64,000 nucleotides of DNA from assembly GCF_000499845.2 (NCBI RefSeq), contig NC_023754.2, forward strand, positions 30,891,869 to 30,955,868, given 5' to 3'. The stretch's first letter is position 1; every line of letters starts with the position of its first letter. The translations under genes were made by a program, and so were the position numbers. This document shows positions 1 to 12,845 of the stretch, piece by piece. The DNA comes from Phaseolus vulgaris (Eukaryota > Streptophyta > Magnoliopsida > Fabales > Fabaceae). The notes beneath the pieces were generated by a model. The model saw only the letters and a program-made list of their open reading frames with translations. It ran no database searches and was not told the DNA's origin.

Positions 1-1010
1 AGCCTCCATGGAAGGGAGTTGTTCTCGTATTCTCGTGAATCTGCCGAGTAACCTTGACAGTTTTTCCGGGTTGTATATAGGTCCTACTAGAATTTTGTAG
101 ACTTGAAAGAACATCCCAAGCCTGTCAGGAATTGTTTTAACAGAAGTCATTGCAAACTATAGAAGTCTCAAGTAAGAACATTTACATTGGCAAACTACTC
201 GCTTTCATATAACATTTATACTAGTATACCTTGTCAAATTGTACTCTCTGTGAAACTTGAATATTTTCACTTCGTTGAAATACAAAACTGAAAGAATTAA
301 AGCATTAGAGAGCAAGATGAAACTAGCTGAAATCCATATAGTAATCTAGCATATCAAGTTCCACAGAAATAGCACAGCCAAACAGTTGACAAAGGAAACA
401 AAAAACATCAGATCCTTTCAGAAATTATCTCAGCACTGACCAGCAAAAAGTGGAGTAAGAAGGTCATAATCCAAGAAGGTAGGTAACAATGAACTGAAAC
501 AGGTTTAAACCCACATCCACCATGTTATACTGCTGTGTTAGCAAAGCCGATTGAAGGAAATGAAAATTTCCCTGTATATGCACAAAACTAATGAAGCCCC
601 AAAGCCTAGTCATTCCACGAAAAACCTAAACCCCACTACCTATGAACTTTAGAATGAAACTCAGACCTAACTGGAAATACAACAAAGCCTGAGAATGAAT
701 GTTGAAGTAAAAGACATACCCGGAAGTCCCAGGGTTTGGTTCCTGGTGGCGGGGCTTCTTGGGTGGGACAGAGAGCAGAAAATTAGAGCTCAAAAACTTC
801 TCTTGGGAGGAGAAATTCTCGTGGGCATTGGCATGCTGCAACCAGTTCTTGTTATTCTCTTTAACAACCCGAACTGAATTGGCTTCACTGTGAACATCAG
901 AAACCTAATTAGGGACTAACTATAAATGATGAACCACAAAGATAGAAACAAATAAAGCGAACTCAGCATCATTACCCTTGTCTCATTTGAGTCCCAACCA
1001 AACAACACAT
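1..1010 (-). CDS. 5' part of an unidentified gene running off the left edge
   Basis: Three coding pieces on the minus strand join in frame. The first runs from an ATG at 1008-1010 to 976, with donor GTAATG. The second spans 887-720, with acceptor TTCACAG and donor GTATGT. The third runs from about 83 (or 86, a tandem TAGTAG acceptor) off the edge at 1. The predicted start is MCCLVGTQMRQGEANSVRVV; later pieces contain KFLSSNFLLSVPPKKPR and TYIQPGKTVKVTRQIHENTR. There is no signal peptide or membrane segment, and the composition is polar and basic. I do not recognise the family. A stop lies in frame just upstream of the ATG. All three frames are open in the 1-83 piece, so that frame rests only on phase continuity. 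Another exon could hide in the 84-719 intron. Confidence 0.35.
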
Positions 1011-1150
1011 TCCCTGCAGAATCAGAATTCAAATTGAATCAAAACGACGCAATAATAGTGCAAAAGAATGAGGAAAAAGAGGTCGTTGACGTGCCTTCGC
1101 AAAATGTGGCTAATGGAAGATGAATCGAACGTTGAGTGGAAGAATAATGA

Positions 1151-1159
1151 AAACCCTAA
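1151..1159 (+). promoter_or_regulatory. telo-box (AAACCCTAA) upstream of the left-edge gene
   Basis: A perfect AAACCCTAA lies about 140 bp upstream of the proposed ATG of the minus-strand left-edge gene, in its likely 5' UTR or proximal promoter. Telo-boxes are common near the start sites of plant housekeeping and growth genes. Presence of the motif is seen; function is inferred. Confidence 0.3.
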
Positions 1160-1509
1160 AAAAGTGATTGCGATTGGAACAGAAAGAGATCGAAATAATC
1201 GTACGGAAGAGAAGAGAAACAGAGCTCTTCCAAAGCATTGGCGGGAATTTTCATTTCATGAAATCAACGTCTGCAGAATCTTCATTTCTTTTTTTATAAA
1301 TCAATCAAATTAAATATTTGGATCTTCGAATCAACGTGCTTTTGGACACTGCTCAGAAAATGCCAGAAGAGGGAAAGTTAAAATTTGAACTTTAGTTTTT
1401 AGAAATTTAATCTTTATTTATATATTTTCAAAAGTTTAGATTTCATTAATTTTTAAATTTATACTTCATTTTTCCAATTTTAATTGAGTTTGTAATATTT
1501 TAGTTAGCA

Positions 1510-1810
1510 CAGACATTAACCTACACGGAGACACGGATTATATATTATATTATTATGAATTATAATAATTTGACAATAAAAATTTACCTGCATAAGTATG
1601 TTTTAATTTTTTTTAATAGAAAAAATGTTTCTCAGTTCAAAATGATTTGTTATTTATTTTTGTAATCATAATAAAATTTATACAATAAATTTTAGTTTTT
1701 AAAAAATTAATATATTTTTTATTTTTTAAATTATGTTAAAATGTCAGAAATCCAAAAAATATTTTTTAAAATTAACACTTCACTCGTATATTTGTGTCAT
1801 ATACAAACAC
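1510..1810 (-). repeat. dispersed repeat family R1, copy a
   Basis: Read on the minus strand this matches other copies in the window. Shared blocks are an ACTTCA/TGAAGT segment, a TCAGAAAT/ATTTCTGA segment, a long T/A stretch, and a segment like TGACAATAAAAATTTA. It ends near a GAGACACGGAT motif. It has no coding capacity and looks like a non-autonomous transposable element, class not determined. Confidence 0.5.
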
Positions 1811-3269
1811 ACTATTTGATTTGATTATTTTGTCTCTAAAATTGTAAATATAAAGGAAGAAGAATGATTTTTATTTTTGTAATAAATTTTTGACAATAAG
1901 TAAGAAAGTTAAAGGTGATAAGAAAATAAATTAAAATATAAATAATGATAATAATATAGAAATTAAATAAGTTATTATAACTGATTAGCTAAATAACTTA
2001 TAAATTACAAATAAAAAATTGATAAAATAAAGATAGTTTATAATACAATTTTACAGATTCAAAGTAGGATGTAAGTTTGGGTTAGTTTACTAAATTGCTC
2101 AAACGGATAAATTTTAATCTTTTTACAAAAATTGGTAAATGGTATTTGGAAGAAGATTTCAAAATGATTTTTTTTTCTTTTAAGTTATAATATTTTTAAC
2201 AAAATTTTGCTTAAATATAAAAATGACAAAATTAGAAGTCCAACCCTAACACGTAAAGGATGACGAATTGACCTGTCATTTTAATTTTTTGTTTTAAATT
2301 TATTTATTTAATCAAAATACCAATTAAATTGAATCAAACTTTATAATTATCAAAATATAATGAAGATCAATAAAATTAAATTAAATTTTAATATTATAAT
2401 TAAAGAATATATTCTTTTAACAAAATAAAATAAATATTAATAATATTTTAATGAGTTAAATAATATGTAGATAAATTAATTTAAATAAAATTTTATGTAA
2501 TATATTAATTACCATTTATTTTAATTCCGGAAGCATCAAGTTTTTTTCTAAATAAGAAATGGACTAGCTCATCCATCCAAAATTTATTTTTTAAATTATT
2601 TTGTTAGAGTAATAATACGAGTTTTACTTCAATGAGTTAGCTACGTTACATGACTTTATTTATTATTATTTTATTATACTTAAAAAGAAAATATTTCTTC
2701 TAATCTAAATAGTAAAACAAATATACTTTACCGTCATTTATAATAATATAATAATATTTTAAATTAAAAAAAAAATATATATATATATATATATTAATTT
2801 ATTAGTGTAAAATGAATGTTTGTTCACTGTATTAAGATATAGAAACCCTACTTAAAAACGTAATTTGATAAATTAGATTTCACCAAAAAAAAACTATTAT
2901 TATCATTTAACAATTCACTAAGAAGTCAATTGCAAATAAAAATTAATAACCTTTTTCTCTTCCACGAACAAGGTTTAAACAAGTAGATAGAACTCTAACA
3001 AATTCAAACCTTGAATTTGGCAATTTTCAATGGTCAAAGGAACATTTTTGTTGACAATGGCAAGAAAATCATCAAACATAACTCAACCACAGTCAGCAAT
3101 TTCATAGATGTTTGAAACGACTTCAATAGGCCATGGAAAACACAATTTATTTTTTTGATATCATCTTTTGAAACACAATTTTTAAAATTTACTTATTTTA
3201 GTAAATTTGATTTTTTTACCACTTTGGTAAATTAAACTGTAAGTTTGTTTATCAAGGTTATCGAACATG

Positions 3270-3870
3270 TCTATTAAATGGTGTGACTGTATTAAATACA
3301 CATATTGAAAATTGACACTCGTATAAAATTTGCAGGATACGTATAGTTGAAGTGTCAAATTCATTTGTTGAATTTCAGACAATTTTTTAGCACGATTCTA
3401 ATACAATTTTTTTTAAAAATACATTATTTTTTAAAAACTCAAATTTATTATATAAATTTTTAATATGATTATAAAAATAATGAATAAATTCTTTTGAGAC
3501 AGTTATGAAAAACAATATTTTTACTAAAAAAAGGTAACCTATTTTTCACATAAATCTTTATTGTCAATTTATATAATTTATAATTATATAATATATATCC
3601 ATGTCTTTGTATTCTGCATTTTAAAAATTATACGTATATTCGTATTTGAGAAATTATACGTATATTCGTGAAAAAAAAACCTTAAACATATTTCTGTCCA
3701 TAAATCTTTATCAATTTATATAATTCATATTTATATAATATATAGATTTGTGTCTATGTCTATGTATTTTACTTTTAGAGAGTATACATACAACTACAGT
3801 ATTCACATTATGTGTATCTCTGTATCCGTGTCTCGTATTATATGTATATCTGTGTTGTGCGGTGTGCGTG
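3270..3870 (+). repeat. dispersed repeat family R1, copy b plus a partial second copy
   Basis: A plus-strand copy runs from about 3270 to 3680. Its terminal half (TTTATATAATT..., ending in ATTATACGTATATTCG) is followed by a related partial copy at about 3690-3870. The second part reaches to about 70 bp upstream of the TH1 start codon, so the TH1 promoter is probably built partly from repeat sequence. Confidence 0.5.
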
Positions 3871-3937
3871 TCATTGTTAGATAGTTTAGTTGTGATATAT
3901 TTTATTAATTTAATTTGAGTGTTATAACTTTGAGGGA

Positions 3938-3955
3938 ATGAATGGCGAGCAGTGA
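3938..3955 (+). promoter_or_regulatory. short uORF overlapping the TH1 start codon
   Basis: An ATG at 3938, four bases before the TH1 ATG at 3942 and in another frame, opens a five-codon ORF that stops with TGA at 3953-3955. If ribosomes use the first ATG they would miss the transit-peptide start and might favour the downstream Met at 4263. Seen in sequence; effect is inferred. Confidence 0.4.
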
Positions 3956-6900
3956 GTCTCAGCTTCTTCGTCCCCGCTTCGGTTATGGCGGTGCTCAGGT
4001 GAGTCAACCTCCGTTCTGTATCCTCATCACTTCACCTTTTCATTTTCCTCTTCTCATAAACCATAAATTCATCAACACAAGCAGATAACTCATTCAACAA
4101 TCACTAACCCAAAGTCCATTCACACGTTCTTGTTCTGCATACCTGTTTCTCCGATGCCAGGCACCGCCGTTTTTTACGAGGAATTTGAGGTTCCCATTTT
4201 GGATTTCAGTGCATTCTAATACTCATCCTAATCCAAAGAATCATCTAAGTCTAAGGGTGAAGATGCAACCGGAAGCAGATATCATGATGAACCCCGTTTC
4301 TGATAACAAAATCCCACACGTGCTAACTGTTGCTGGGTCTGATTCTGGGGGTGGTGCTGGAATCCAAGCTGATCTCAAGGCCTGTGCTGCACGCCGGGTT
4401 TACTGCTCCACTGTCATTACTGCTGTTACTGCGCAGAACACTGTTGGGGTTCAGGTTCAATTTGATTTTATTTCATAGTAATAGTAATTTGATTTGATTT
4501 AGAAACAAAAAATTACTCAATTTGATTTCATGCATTTTGAGTTGGCTCATGTTATACTGTGTAAACAAAATGTCATCATCAAGTTGGGATAGTTCAAGGC
4601 TTATTCATATAATGAACTGTAGTGTGATCAACTGGGTTCTGTTAATTTTGTTGGCAATCGATTAAACGACTGACTTTGTAATTTTATGCTGTCCTTTCGT
4701 TATCCCTTTTTCTAAAATCCGTGTCAATTGCTAGGGTGTGAACATTGTACCTGAGGATTTTGTGGCAGAGCAGTTGCAATCTGTACTTTCTGATATGCAT
4801 GTTGATGTGGTAAGTGGAATTTGGTCTATACGGAAAATTGATTTACTCAGTTATGAGGGCGCTTACTTTCTGTTCTCCTTGATACACACTGATTTCTTGG
4901 TTAATGGTGTTTGCTATTATTTTTTCCATTTGAATTATTATTTCATGTCTTTAGGTCAAGACTGGCATGCTTCCCTCTCTTAATATAGTTAAGGTTCTCT
5001 GTCAGTTCCTTACCAAGTTTCCAGTCAAAGGTATTCACTTGTAAAAAAAATTCTATTGTATTTGTACTATTGCAATTGGAGTGACTTCTGTACTGACTTC
5101 CTTTTTTGCTGAACGCAGCTCTCGTGGTTGATCCTGTTATGAAATCTTCCAGTGGGGATGTACTTTCTGGTTCTTCTGTTCTTACTGGATTTCTGTATGT
5201 GTTTCTGAACTTGAACTATACTGTTTTTGTTTGACATGAAAGTATTTTTCATATTCTTCAGTCTTCACTACTTGGTATGGATTCTATTTAAAATCCTTTG
5301 ATTATATAGTAGCCTTATGCTTAATTTTCTCAGCTATGGGTGTCTGCCTATTGGCTTTTACAGTTATTGATGGGTAACATTAAAAAATGATATATTTAAA
5401 ATTCAATTTTATTTTCATCCTTGTTACGGTCTCTAAAATGATTTCAAAATTCAATTTTATTCAAAAGCCTGTAGGAAATCAGTTCAATTTATTTATTGGA
5501 TACTGAATGCAGGGGGGAACTACTTCCCATGACAGACATTGTAACCCCGAATATAAAAGAGGCATCAGTTTTACTTGGAGGTGTACCACTGAAATCAGTT
5601 TCTGACATGCGTACTGCTGCCAAATTGATACATGATTTGGGCCCTAGGTTTGTTGCTGTTTAATCTATTTGAGTATTTGGTTCCAATCTAACTAAATGGT
5701 TTCTTAAAACTATTTTTTGCCTTTTACTGTTTACTAATAGTTATTTGTCTATGCTTTAAGAAACTTAATTAATATTAAATATAATGTTTTTTTTTTCTTT
5801 TAGCCAAACCGAGCTGCATGAATAGTAGAATTCCAACTTTAACCTGCTTGTTCGGCACAGCTTGAACTTTACAATATGACTCATGGACCTTATAAAATTT
5901 TATTTCATATTCTCTTACCTAGTTCAAACTACGATATCAATGATTACAAAAGGAATACTGAGAAAACAAATCTGTGACAGTGGTAAATCGGTATATTTTT
6001 CTGGAGGGAGAAACATACCTTACTGAAGTCATTCTTCCCAATGGGTACTACTTAGTAAATTACTTTCACATAAATGGTATACACTTTCGGCTGAAGTTGA
6101 AGATATCTCACCTCACATGAAATAGTTACTAACTTACTACTATAATATTTTCCTAAACTGTTGTAGTATTGCATTGCCTTTATTTTTTTCTTATTTATCT
6201 TCAGACTTTTCCTAGAAACTTGGAAGAAAATATACCTGCGTGATACTGTTTATATCTAAATGGCTGATACAATATCCAGAGCCAGAACATGGACTCAGAC
6301 TTCTAGCAAAAACTTTCCATAAGAGTGCCCTGAATGCCTTGGCTTAGCAGTACTTTTGGAATTGAAAATGTATTATGTGCTTATCATATAGCTGTTAATA
6401 TTGACTTGCAATAAGTAGATTACTAGATTATTTCCCTAAATTAGTGATTCCCAACAATTGCTTCGCCTGCTTCCATCGGAAGAAAATTGGGATGGTGTTG
6501 TATATATAAAAGAGTTACACTTCATGGATAGAGGTCATAATAAGGAAATGATAAGAAAACTTCAACTTCGAAGTATTGTGCATTTACTGATTATTAATTT
6601 TTTTTTTGTAGGAATGTACTCGTCAAGGGTGGTGACCTCCCTAATTCGTTAGATTCGGTTGATGTATTTTTTGATGGTAAGGTTCAAGTCTTTAATTCTG
6701 AGACACAATAGAGAAACAAAATCTATCAGACATAGCAACCCTTTGCTAATGTATATCAAAATCTTTTTTAAAAATGAACTCCATTTCTAGATCTTGAGTT
6801 TTGCAGGCAAGGAGTTCTACGAGCTCTGTTCACCACGTGTAAATACTCGCAATAGTCATGGTACTGGTTGTACCTTGGCATCATGCATAGCAGCAGAGCT

Positions 6901-9056
6901 GGCAAAAGGTTCATCAATGCTTTCTGCAGTTAAGGTTTGTTCAACTATCTCAATTGATTTGATAATAATATTGAAGGATTTCATTGGGCAATGCCCATGA
7001 TCTACTCCCCTTTTGTTGTCTCTGTAATTTAAATAGAAAAGGAACAAATGTAAATAACAGAGATTGAAAGATGGAATATGCTATAATTATGATCTTTTTT
7101 CTTATGTGGATTCTGGCAGACAGCTAAACATTTTATTGACGTTGCCTTGGATTATAGTAGAGACCTGCCAATTGGAAGTGGTGTTCAAAGACCTTTTGAC
7201 CATTTTTTGAAACTTAAGAATATCAATCAGAGTTCCGGGAGGCAGAATATGTTCAACCCAAATGACCTGCTTTTGTATGCTGTAACGGACTCAACTATGA
7301 ATAGGAAGTGGGGCCGTACTATTGCTGAAGCTGTTAAGGCTGCTGTAGAAGGAGGTGCTACCATTGTTCAATTAAGGTTTGTTTATTCAAATATGCTTTG
7401 TTTTTTGTTCCACCCTATACATGTTACAGAATATATGAGATTCTTTATCATCAGTATTTGACAGTAGATAAAGTTCTCTGTGATTTAATATGCGAGGCAC
7501 CCTATTCTAAAGATCTGGAAATTACTATTTGTTTTTTGTTTTTTTATCGTGAACAATCTTAACCTTACTCTTGAATTTTTTGTTTATTTCCTTCTCTCTC
7601 ATCCCCTTCTCCGCCCTAATGAAATATTAAGCACCCAGTATTTATTGGCTGAATAGTTGAAGTTTAGCTGATTGTTACATCAGGAATTATTTTCTTTTAT
7701 TGTGTGTTCAGATTTTCTTTGTTGTATTTGAAGCCTGCTTTATGGTGTTTCTCATCTCTTGTATGCACAATTAATACAGTTAATAAGAAATACCTCTGCA
7801 AAGTATATGCTATTATCCCACTTCATATTTATATCTTGCAAACAAATGTGCATGTATACAGGTCTTGTTGAAATTTGTGTTGCAAACTTTCTTGTACTGC
7901 TGTGTTTATCTGTCTAAGATCAACTAGTCTAATTCAGATACTCGTTACCAAAATCTGTCCACTCCACTTCTTTGGCCACATCTAAACTCAAGCTTAACCT
8001 ATTGCATAACGTAAAACGTCAATGGCTGGCTATTGAACATAGCGCCTTCCATTGAAAACAGGTGTGGTATCAGAATTGAAGTGACGTTAGGCTAGAAGCA
8101 TTCAGCAGAGACAGTAATTTCCGTTGTTCCCTGATTACCAATTTATGAAGTGAATCCCCAGATCAATGATTGCTTGATCATAATTTGTCATTTAATTACA
8201 CTTATATTCTCGTTTCTAGAAATGTTTGTTTGGCCACTTTAATTGAAGTGTATGATGATGCATGCTTAATTTTTAGTTCCTGTTAAGAGTGGAAAACATC
8301 CAAATATCTTGATTGTATCTTAAAGTATTTTTGATTTTCTAAATATTAGTTTCTATCTTTCCTTATTATTGCATCATTTGTTTCTTATTTAATCAAGAAT
8401 CAAAAGTCTACCACACACACATATGGAATGTTTGAAGCACAACAGAAACTCATTCCCTTTTCTCTCCTCTCCTCAGCGAATACTTAAACCTCAGAGTTTC
8501 AACAGGCAGCAATTATTTTAGCCTGATTTACGTATGACTTTACAGGGAAAAGGATGCTGAGACACGGGATTTTCTTGATGCTTCCAAAGTATGCCTTGAA
8601 ATATGCCGTTCCTATGGAGTACCATTACTGATAAATGATCGTTTAGATGTGGCCCTTGCTTGTGATGCTGATGGTGTTCATGTTGGTCAGTCTGACATGC
8701 CAGTACGTCTTGCAAGAAGCCTGCTTGGTCCTGAAAAGATAATTGGAGTATCATGCAAGACGCCTGAGCAAGCCCACCAAGCATGGATTGATGGGGCTGA
8801 TTACATTGGTTGTGGTGGTGTATATCCCACTAATACAAAAGCAAATAACCGTACTATAGGCTTAGACGGCTTGAAGGAAGTATCTCAGGCCTCTAAACTG
8901 CCTGTGGTAGCAATTGGTGGCATTAATCTATCAAATGCACGTGCAGTCATTGAAATTGGTGAACCAAAGCTGAAAGGGGTTGCTGTTGTCTCTTCTCTTT
9001 TTGACAGGGAATGCATTTTGACTGAGACAAGAAACTTGCTCGCTTTAGTAAGTTAG
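3942..9056 (+). CDS. TH1: bifunctional HMP-P kinase / thiamine monophosphate synthase
   Basis: Ten exons encode 557 residues: 3942-3998, 4161-4454, 4735-4809, 4955-5030, 5119-5194, 5513-5647, 6612-6676, 6807-6934, 7120-7376, 8546-9056. An N-terminal ThiD-like kinase (about 72-330) phosphorylates hydroxymethylpyrimidine phosphate. It shows [11 protein letters not shown] near 75-85 and the anion-hole GTGC at 278-281. A C-terminal ThiE-like synthase (about 350-557) joins HMP-PP to the thiazole phosphate. It shows [25 protein letters not shown] and VVAIGGI. The fused order matches plant TH1, a plastid enzyme. The first 53 residues are basic and serine-rich, fitting a transit peptide; an alternative Met at residue 54 (4263) would give a protein without it. 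Residue 98 in CAARRVYCS is Arg where Gly is usual as I recall the family. Confidence 0.93.
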
Positions 9057-10078
9057 GCAGCATTATTGATACAATGAATATGTCCCAATGTGGGAGCAAT
9101 TTTGTCTAGCTCTCTTCAAGGGGGTGATACAACAGCTGGGTTGCTTTTCACCTAGGATGGAAATATGAGACTGCTGATTCTTTATGGGCCATGCTAAAAT
9201 TCAAAATAAAGGTTAAGTTGCACCTGCTGATTTACTGCTGATTCATTTTCCTTTATTTGATGTTCGTCCTACCTGCTGATTTACAGCTTCAATGATCGCG
9301 AGATTTATTGTTCGGCAAAAAACTATTCTGTTTTTTGCATTTTGTACTTTTTACTGTACAAAATTAATCAGAATTTTCAACACCAACGTTTTGCAATGGT
9401 ATATAATGCCTCGGAACTTTCTAACAGAACATTAACAGGTTTTTTACAACAAAATAAAATAAAATGCTCTTCAGCCTAAACCTGTTATAATCCTTTTCTA
9501 CTGCCCATTCTGTTCTTGCTTTCTCTTCCAATTCGAGTGGGACATTGCAAGCTGAGGTAACTTCTTTGGTATAATAAATATTCTTGATGTAAGAATATAT
9601 GAATTGGTACAATTCAACTGAAGATGAATACTTATTAATATAATGATTATTGGATACTTTGGTAAAATATCATACTGGTAGAATAATTTCTTATGCCAAA
9701 AGGTTAAGTAGAACTAAACTATATTTTGCTGTCCAAGAGTGAGTTACATAAATTAAAGCTTCTACCACTGTTATCATATAGCCGAGAGACATTGCTATAC
9801 ATGCAAGAGGTGTCCCTGGGAAACATTACACTCAGCATTTAGACCTCCAAACAAAAGCATGTGAGAGAGCAAAAAGGAGAAGTTAATACTTATAAGATGG
9901 TCACAATTAACAACATCGCACAACCTTAGAAGAAAAATGTACATCCGTTTATTCAACTACAAGTCCTATGCGGAAAACTGAATTTTATACATACGAGCAA
10001 AGCACTCACCTTAGTTGAACTAAACCAAGTGCAAAGGAAACCAAGAATCTATTGCTCTATCTAAAAAGCAAGGCTTTT
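9057..10078. other. 3' intergenic region between convergent TH1 and SnRK2 genes
   Basis: The stretch holds the 3' UTRs of TH1 (+) and the kinase gene (-). Short direct repeats of CCTGCTGATTTAC occur near 9221-9286. I see no further gene and no convincing TPP-riboswitch core, the element known from plant THIC 3' regions. Confidence 0.6.
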
Positions 10079-12845
10079 TTAAGTAACATGAAATTCCCCA
10101 CTTGCTCGTGCTTCTTTGACTCTTTTTTCATACTCATCTTCTTCAGCCTCAATCTCTGCTTCTTTTGTTTCATCTTCATCTTCTTCTTCTCCCCAACCAA
10201 ATCCTCCAATCGACCTGGATGCTGGAGGTGGAACTTTGGCCTCCTCAACAATATTCATGATGCCTTCTATACTCTGAAGAGAAAAGATTGGATTTTCTTT
10301 TCTGTAGTATGCAGCTTGACCTACTTCTGTTAATTCTCTAGGCAAGTTCTTTAAAAACCATGGGTGGGACTTGATTTCCTTGATAGTGATTCTCTGCAGC
10401 AAATCAATATCTAGAGTGACAATTTATTTTACCACAAAATGTCACTTGTGAATTGTGATGGGAGGGAAAGAGGGTAGCTTAGGCACTACAGGCCCTTTTC
10501 AGTTCATACCTGAAACTTAGCAAATGACTGAAAAATACTACCAAACTATCACTATGAAACTGTTGAACAATTATGAGCTAACTTCAAGTAATGCAGGTAG
10601 TATGTGCATACCCTAGCTGCATTTGCCACAAAAATGCGAGATAGCAGATGTTTGCAGTCTTGAGATATGTGAACATAGTCAGGGATCTTGTATTGAACAG
10701 CCATAATTCTCTGTATAAGAATGTTACAGAGTCAGAAAGTGCAGACATTTAATAAATTGGTCAAGTGAGATAGATAGATGATGGGAAGAAAAGTACATTG
10801 ATGGTTTTCCTAAAATTTTTGGGATCGTCTTGGTCTTCAAATGGGTATGCTCCCACCAGCATTACATAAAGAGTCACTCCACAGGACCATACATCAGCTA
10901 GCTGAACAGAAACAAAACAGCACAGAAGAACTAGAAAATGAACATCGTTGCTGTATCATACACAGAAAACTCATCAAGAAAGATTTAATCTATTTGTGGC
11001 CAACATACTCCAAATATTTCCGCTGTCATCTTTTTAAAAAACTTCAGAGCACATCACACGAATAAGTAAAAGATGGCTATATTTTATAAGGCATTTTGCT
11101 TTGTGAACTACCCCATTCACACATACTATTCTTTCCACATTCAGCTAGTTAAATGTGCACACATCAAGTCATTGAATACAACGCAAAATATCACATGTAT
11201 AATTAGATGTGACGCATAAAGCATAACTCTATTTCTTAAAGGCCTTGTGTCAACAGAAATTATTATCATCCATCATATTTCTTGCTTTCCTCTAAATATG
11301 AGAAGTCTCTGTGTGTGTTTTTTAGACATTTCAAGTCATCCTTACTCTTACATCATGATTGAAACAAAATTACCTTTCCATCATATTCTCTACGTGAAAG
11401 AACCTCAGGTGCAATGTATGCTGGGGTTCCCACAGTTGACTTAGGCCTTGAATGAAGCAGAGATGACTGGAAAATTAAAGGTTATCAGATGCAAAACTTG
11501 TGAAAAAAATGACTTAGTAATTTATTTAAAGCCATTAGCATCGATATCTCTCCATATTCGAACCTTAGAATAACCAAAATCACAAATTTTGAGCCTTGGG
11601 GCAGGGCTGCCATCCAATAAGGTGTTCTCAAGCTTCAAGTCTCGATGACAGATTTGCTGCAAAAGCAGGAAATTACAAAGACAAAAACCGCACAGGAAGC
11701 CAGAAACAAATTACCATCCGAAAAAACTCATTCCCAATATAATTATTCTATTCACCATGGAATGACAGTAGCTAACTCCTGAGATGAGCTGCTGGAAGAA
11801 ATATCGAGCCTGGAAAAGTAGGAGATAACAAATGAGGATCAAACTATAGAATCTCCAAGCACCCGGTTGCTAACAGTGAAGTAGGAGATAAGTAGCTTCG
11901 TGCCTTTAATGAGTACAAAAGTGGAAAAAGAATTGGTAGGCAAATGAAAGGTAATTAAGCCTCAAATTTAATAGCTAAAGTTTTTCACTATATAGCTCAG
12001 ACACTGATAAGACAGAGACATGTATAATTTTTAAAATGTAAGACATGTATAAGTTCTATATATCATATAACTATGAATTCAATAAAGGTTTATGTGCATA
12101 AGTATGTTTCAAATTTCTTTTTTTAGCAGAAATATGTTTTTCATGGCTGCTTCAAAAGGATTTGTTTCTTATTTTTGTTGTTCGATGACACGGACACATA
12201 ATGTAAGAGGTGTGTTCAGCCTCATAGGTTTTTCATTTCTACCCAGGTTCATATAATCATCCAACAATGGGAAAAGAGGGAGTTGCGGAAATTATAATAT
12301 TGAAACATCTAAACTTTATTTATAAAGTGGATGAACCTCATCTTCACTGAATCTTCCAGCACTGCAAATCCTCTCAAAGAGCTCTCCACCAGCTGCATAC
12401 TCCATAACAATACCCAGATGTGTGGGAGTCAAAACCACCTGCAGAGCTGAAATCACATGTTAAATAACCCAAACATGACACAAATAGTAGTCTCATTAAG
12501 ATCATATCATATGTACAGAGTACAAACCTCCTTGAACCGAATAATATTTTGGTGGCGAAGACTTCTATGGTTTATGATTTCCCTCGCAACATTCTCATCA
12601 ATCTAGAAAACACCCATCAATAAACTCAGGCACAGACTCGTTTTTGGATTATAAAAATTGACAATAACATGAATTCTAGGAAGAAAAACAAAAGGGCTAT
12701 AGTGAAAGTGAAAAAGGAGTAGAACCTTGTAACCCCTTTCAATGTATTTCATGGCAACAAGCTCTTTGGTGTCTCTGTTACGCATGAGCCTAGCCACCCC
12801 AAAATTCCCAGATCCTATATCCTTGACGAGCTCGTATTTCTCCAT
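10079..12845 (-). CDS. SnRK2: SnRK2 protein kinase, group 1 (SnRK2.4/2.10 type)
   Basis: Nine exons encode 351 residues, the usual SnRK2 size: 12845-12726, 12602-12528, 12438-12337, 11809-11756, 11656-11564, 11466-11374, 10901-10797, 10710-10612, 10393-10079. The Ser/Thr kinase domain has the Gly loop GSGNFG (11-16), Lys33, HRDLKLEN (121-128) with catalytic Asp123, DFG (143-145), an activation loop with [10 protein letters not shown], and APE. The C-terminus has the SnRK2 box (about 288-312, [10 protein letters not shown]) and a Glu/Asp-rich tail ending SGEFHVT. The Glu-rich tail and the fit to SnRK2.4/2.10 as I recall them suggest the ABA-independent, osmotic-stress-activated group, in cytosol and nucleus. 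Intron 3 contains a copy of repeat R1. Nine exons with all junctions in phase 0 is typical of the family. Confidence 0.95.
12010..12215 (-). repeat. dispersed repeat R1, copy c, inside SnRK2 intron 3
   Basis: The segment matches the terminal part of R1. It has a TGTATAATTTTTAAAATGTA block, an AATAAAGGTTTATGTGCATAA block, and a final GACACGGACACATAATG motif like the ends of other copies. It lies within the intron 11810-12336 and does not touch the splice sites. Confidence 0.5.

Larger units (their letters stand above)
1314..3930. other. AT-rich intergenic DNA with dispersed repeats
   Basis: No credible gene is seen. The stretch is dominated by A/T, with a TA microsatellite at about 2775-2794. 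It holds two members of the dispersed repeat family described separately (about 1510-1810 and 3270-3870). It separates the divergent left-edge gene and TH1, so both promoters should lie at its ends. Confidence 0.7.

Noticed and set aside
9057..9420. TPP riboswitch downstream of TH1
   Set aside because: The CTGAGA/ACCTGA/GGATAATGCCAGC-type core is not present; the similar words CACCTGCTGAT are short direct repeats only. The plant TPP riboswitch is known from THIC, not TH1.
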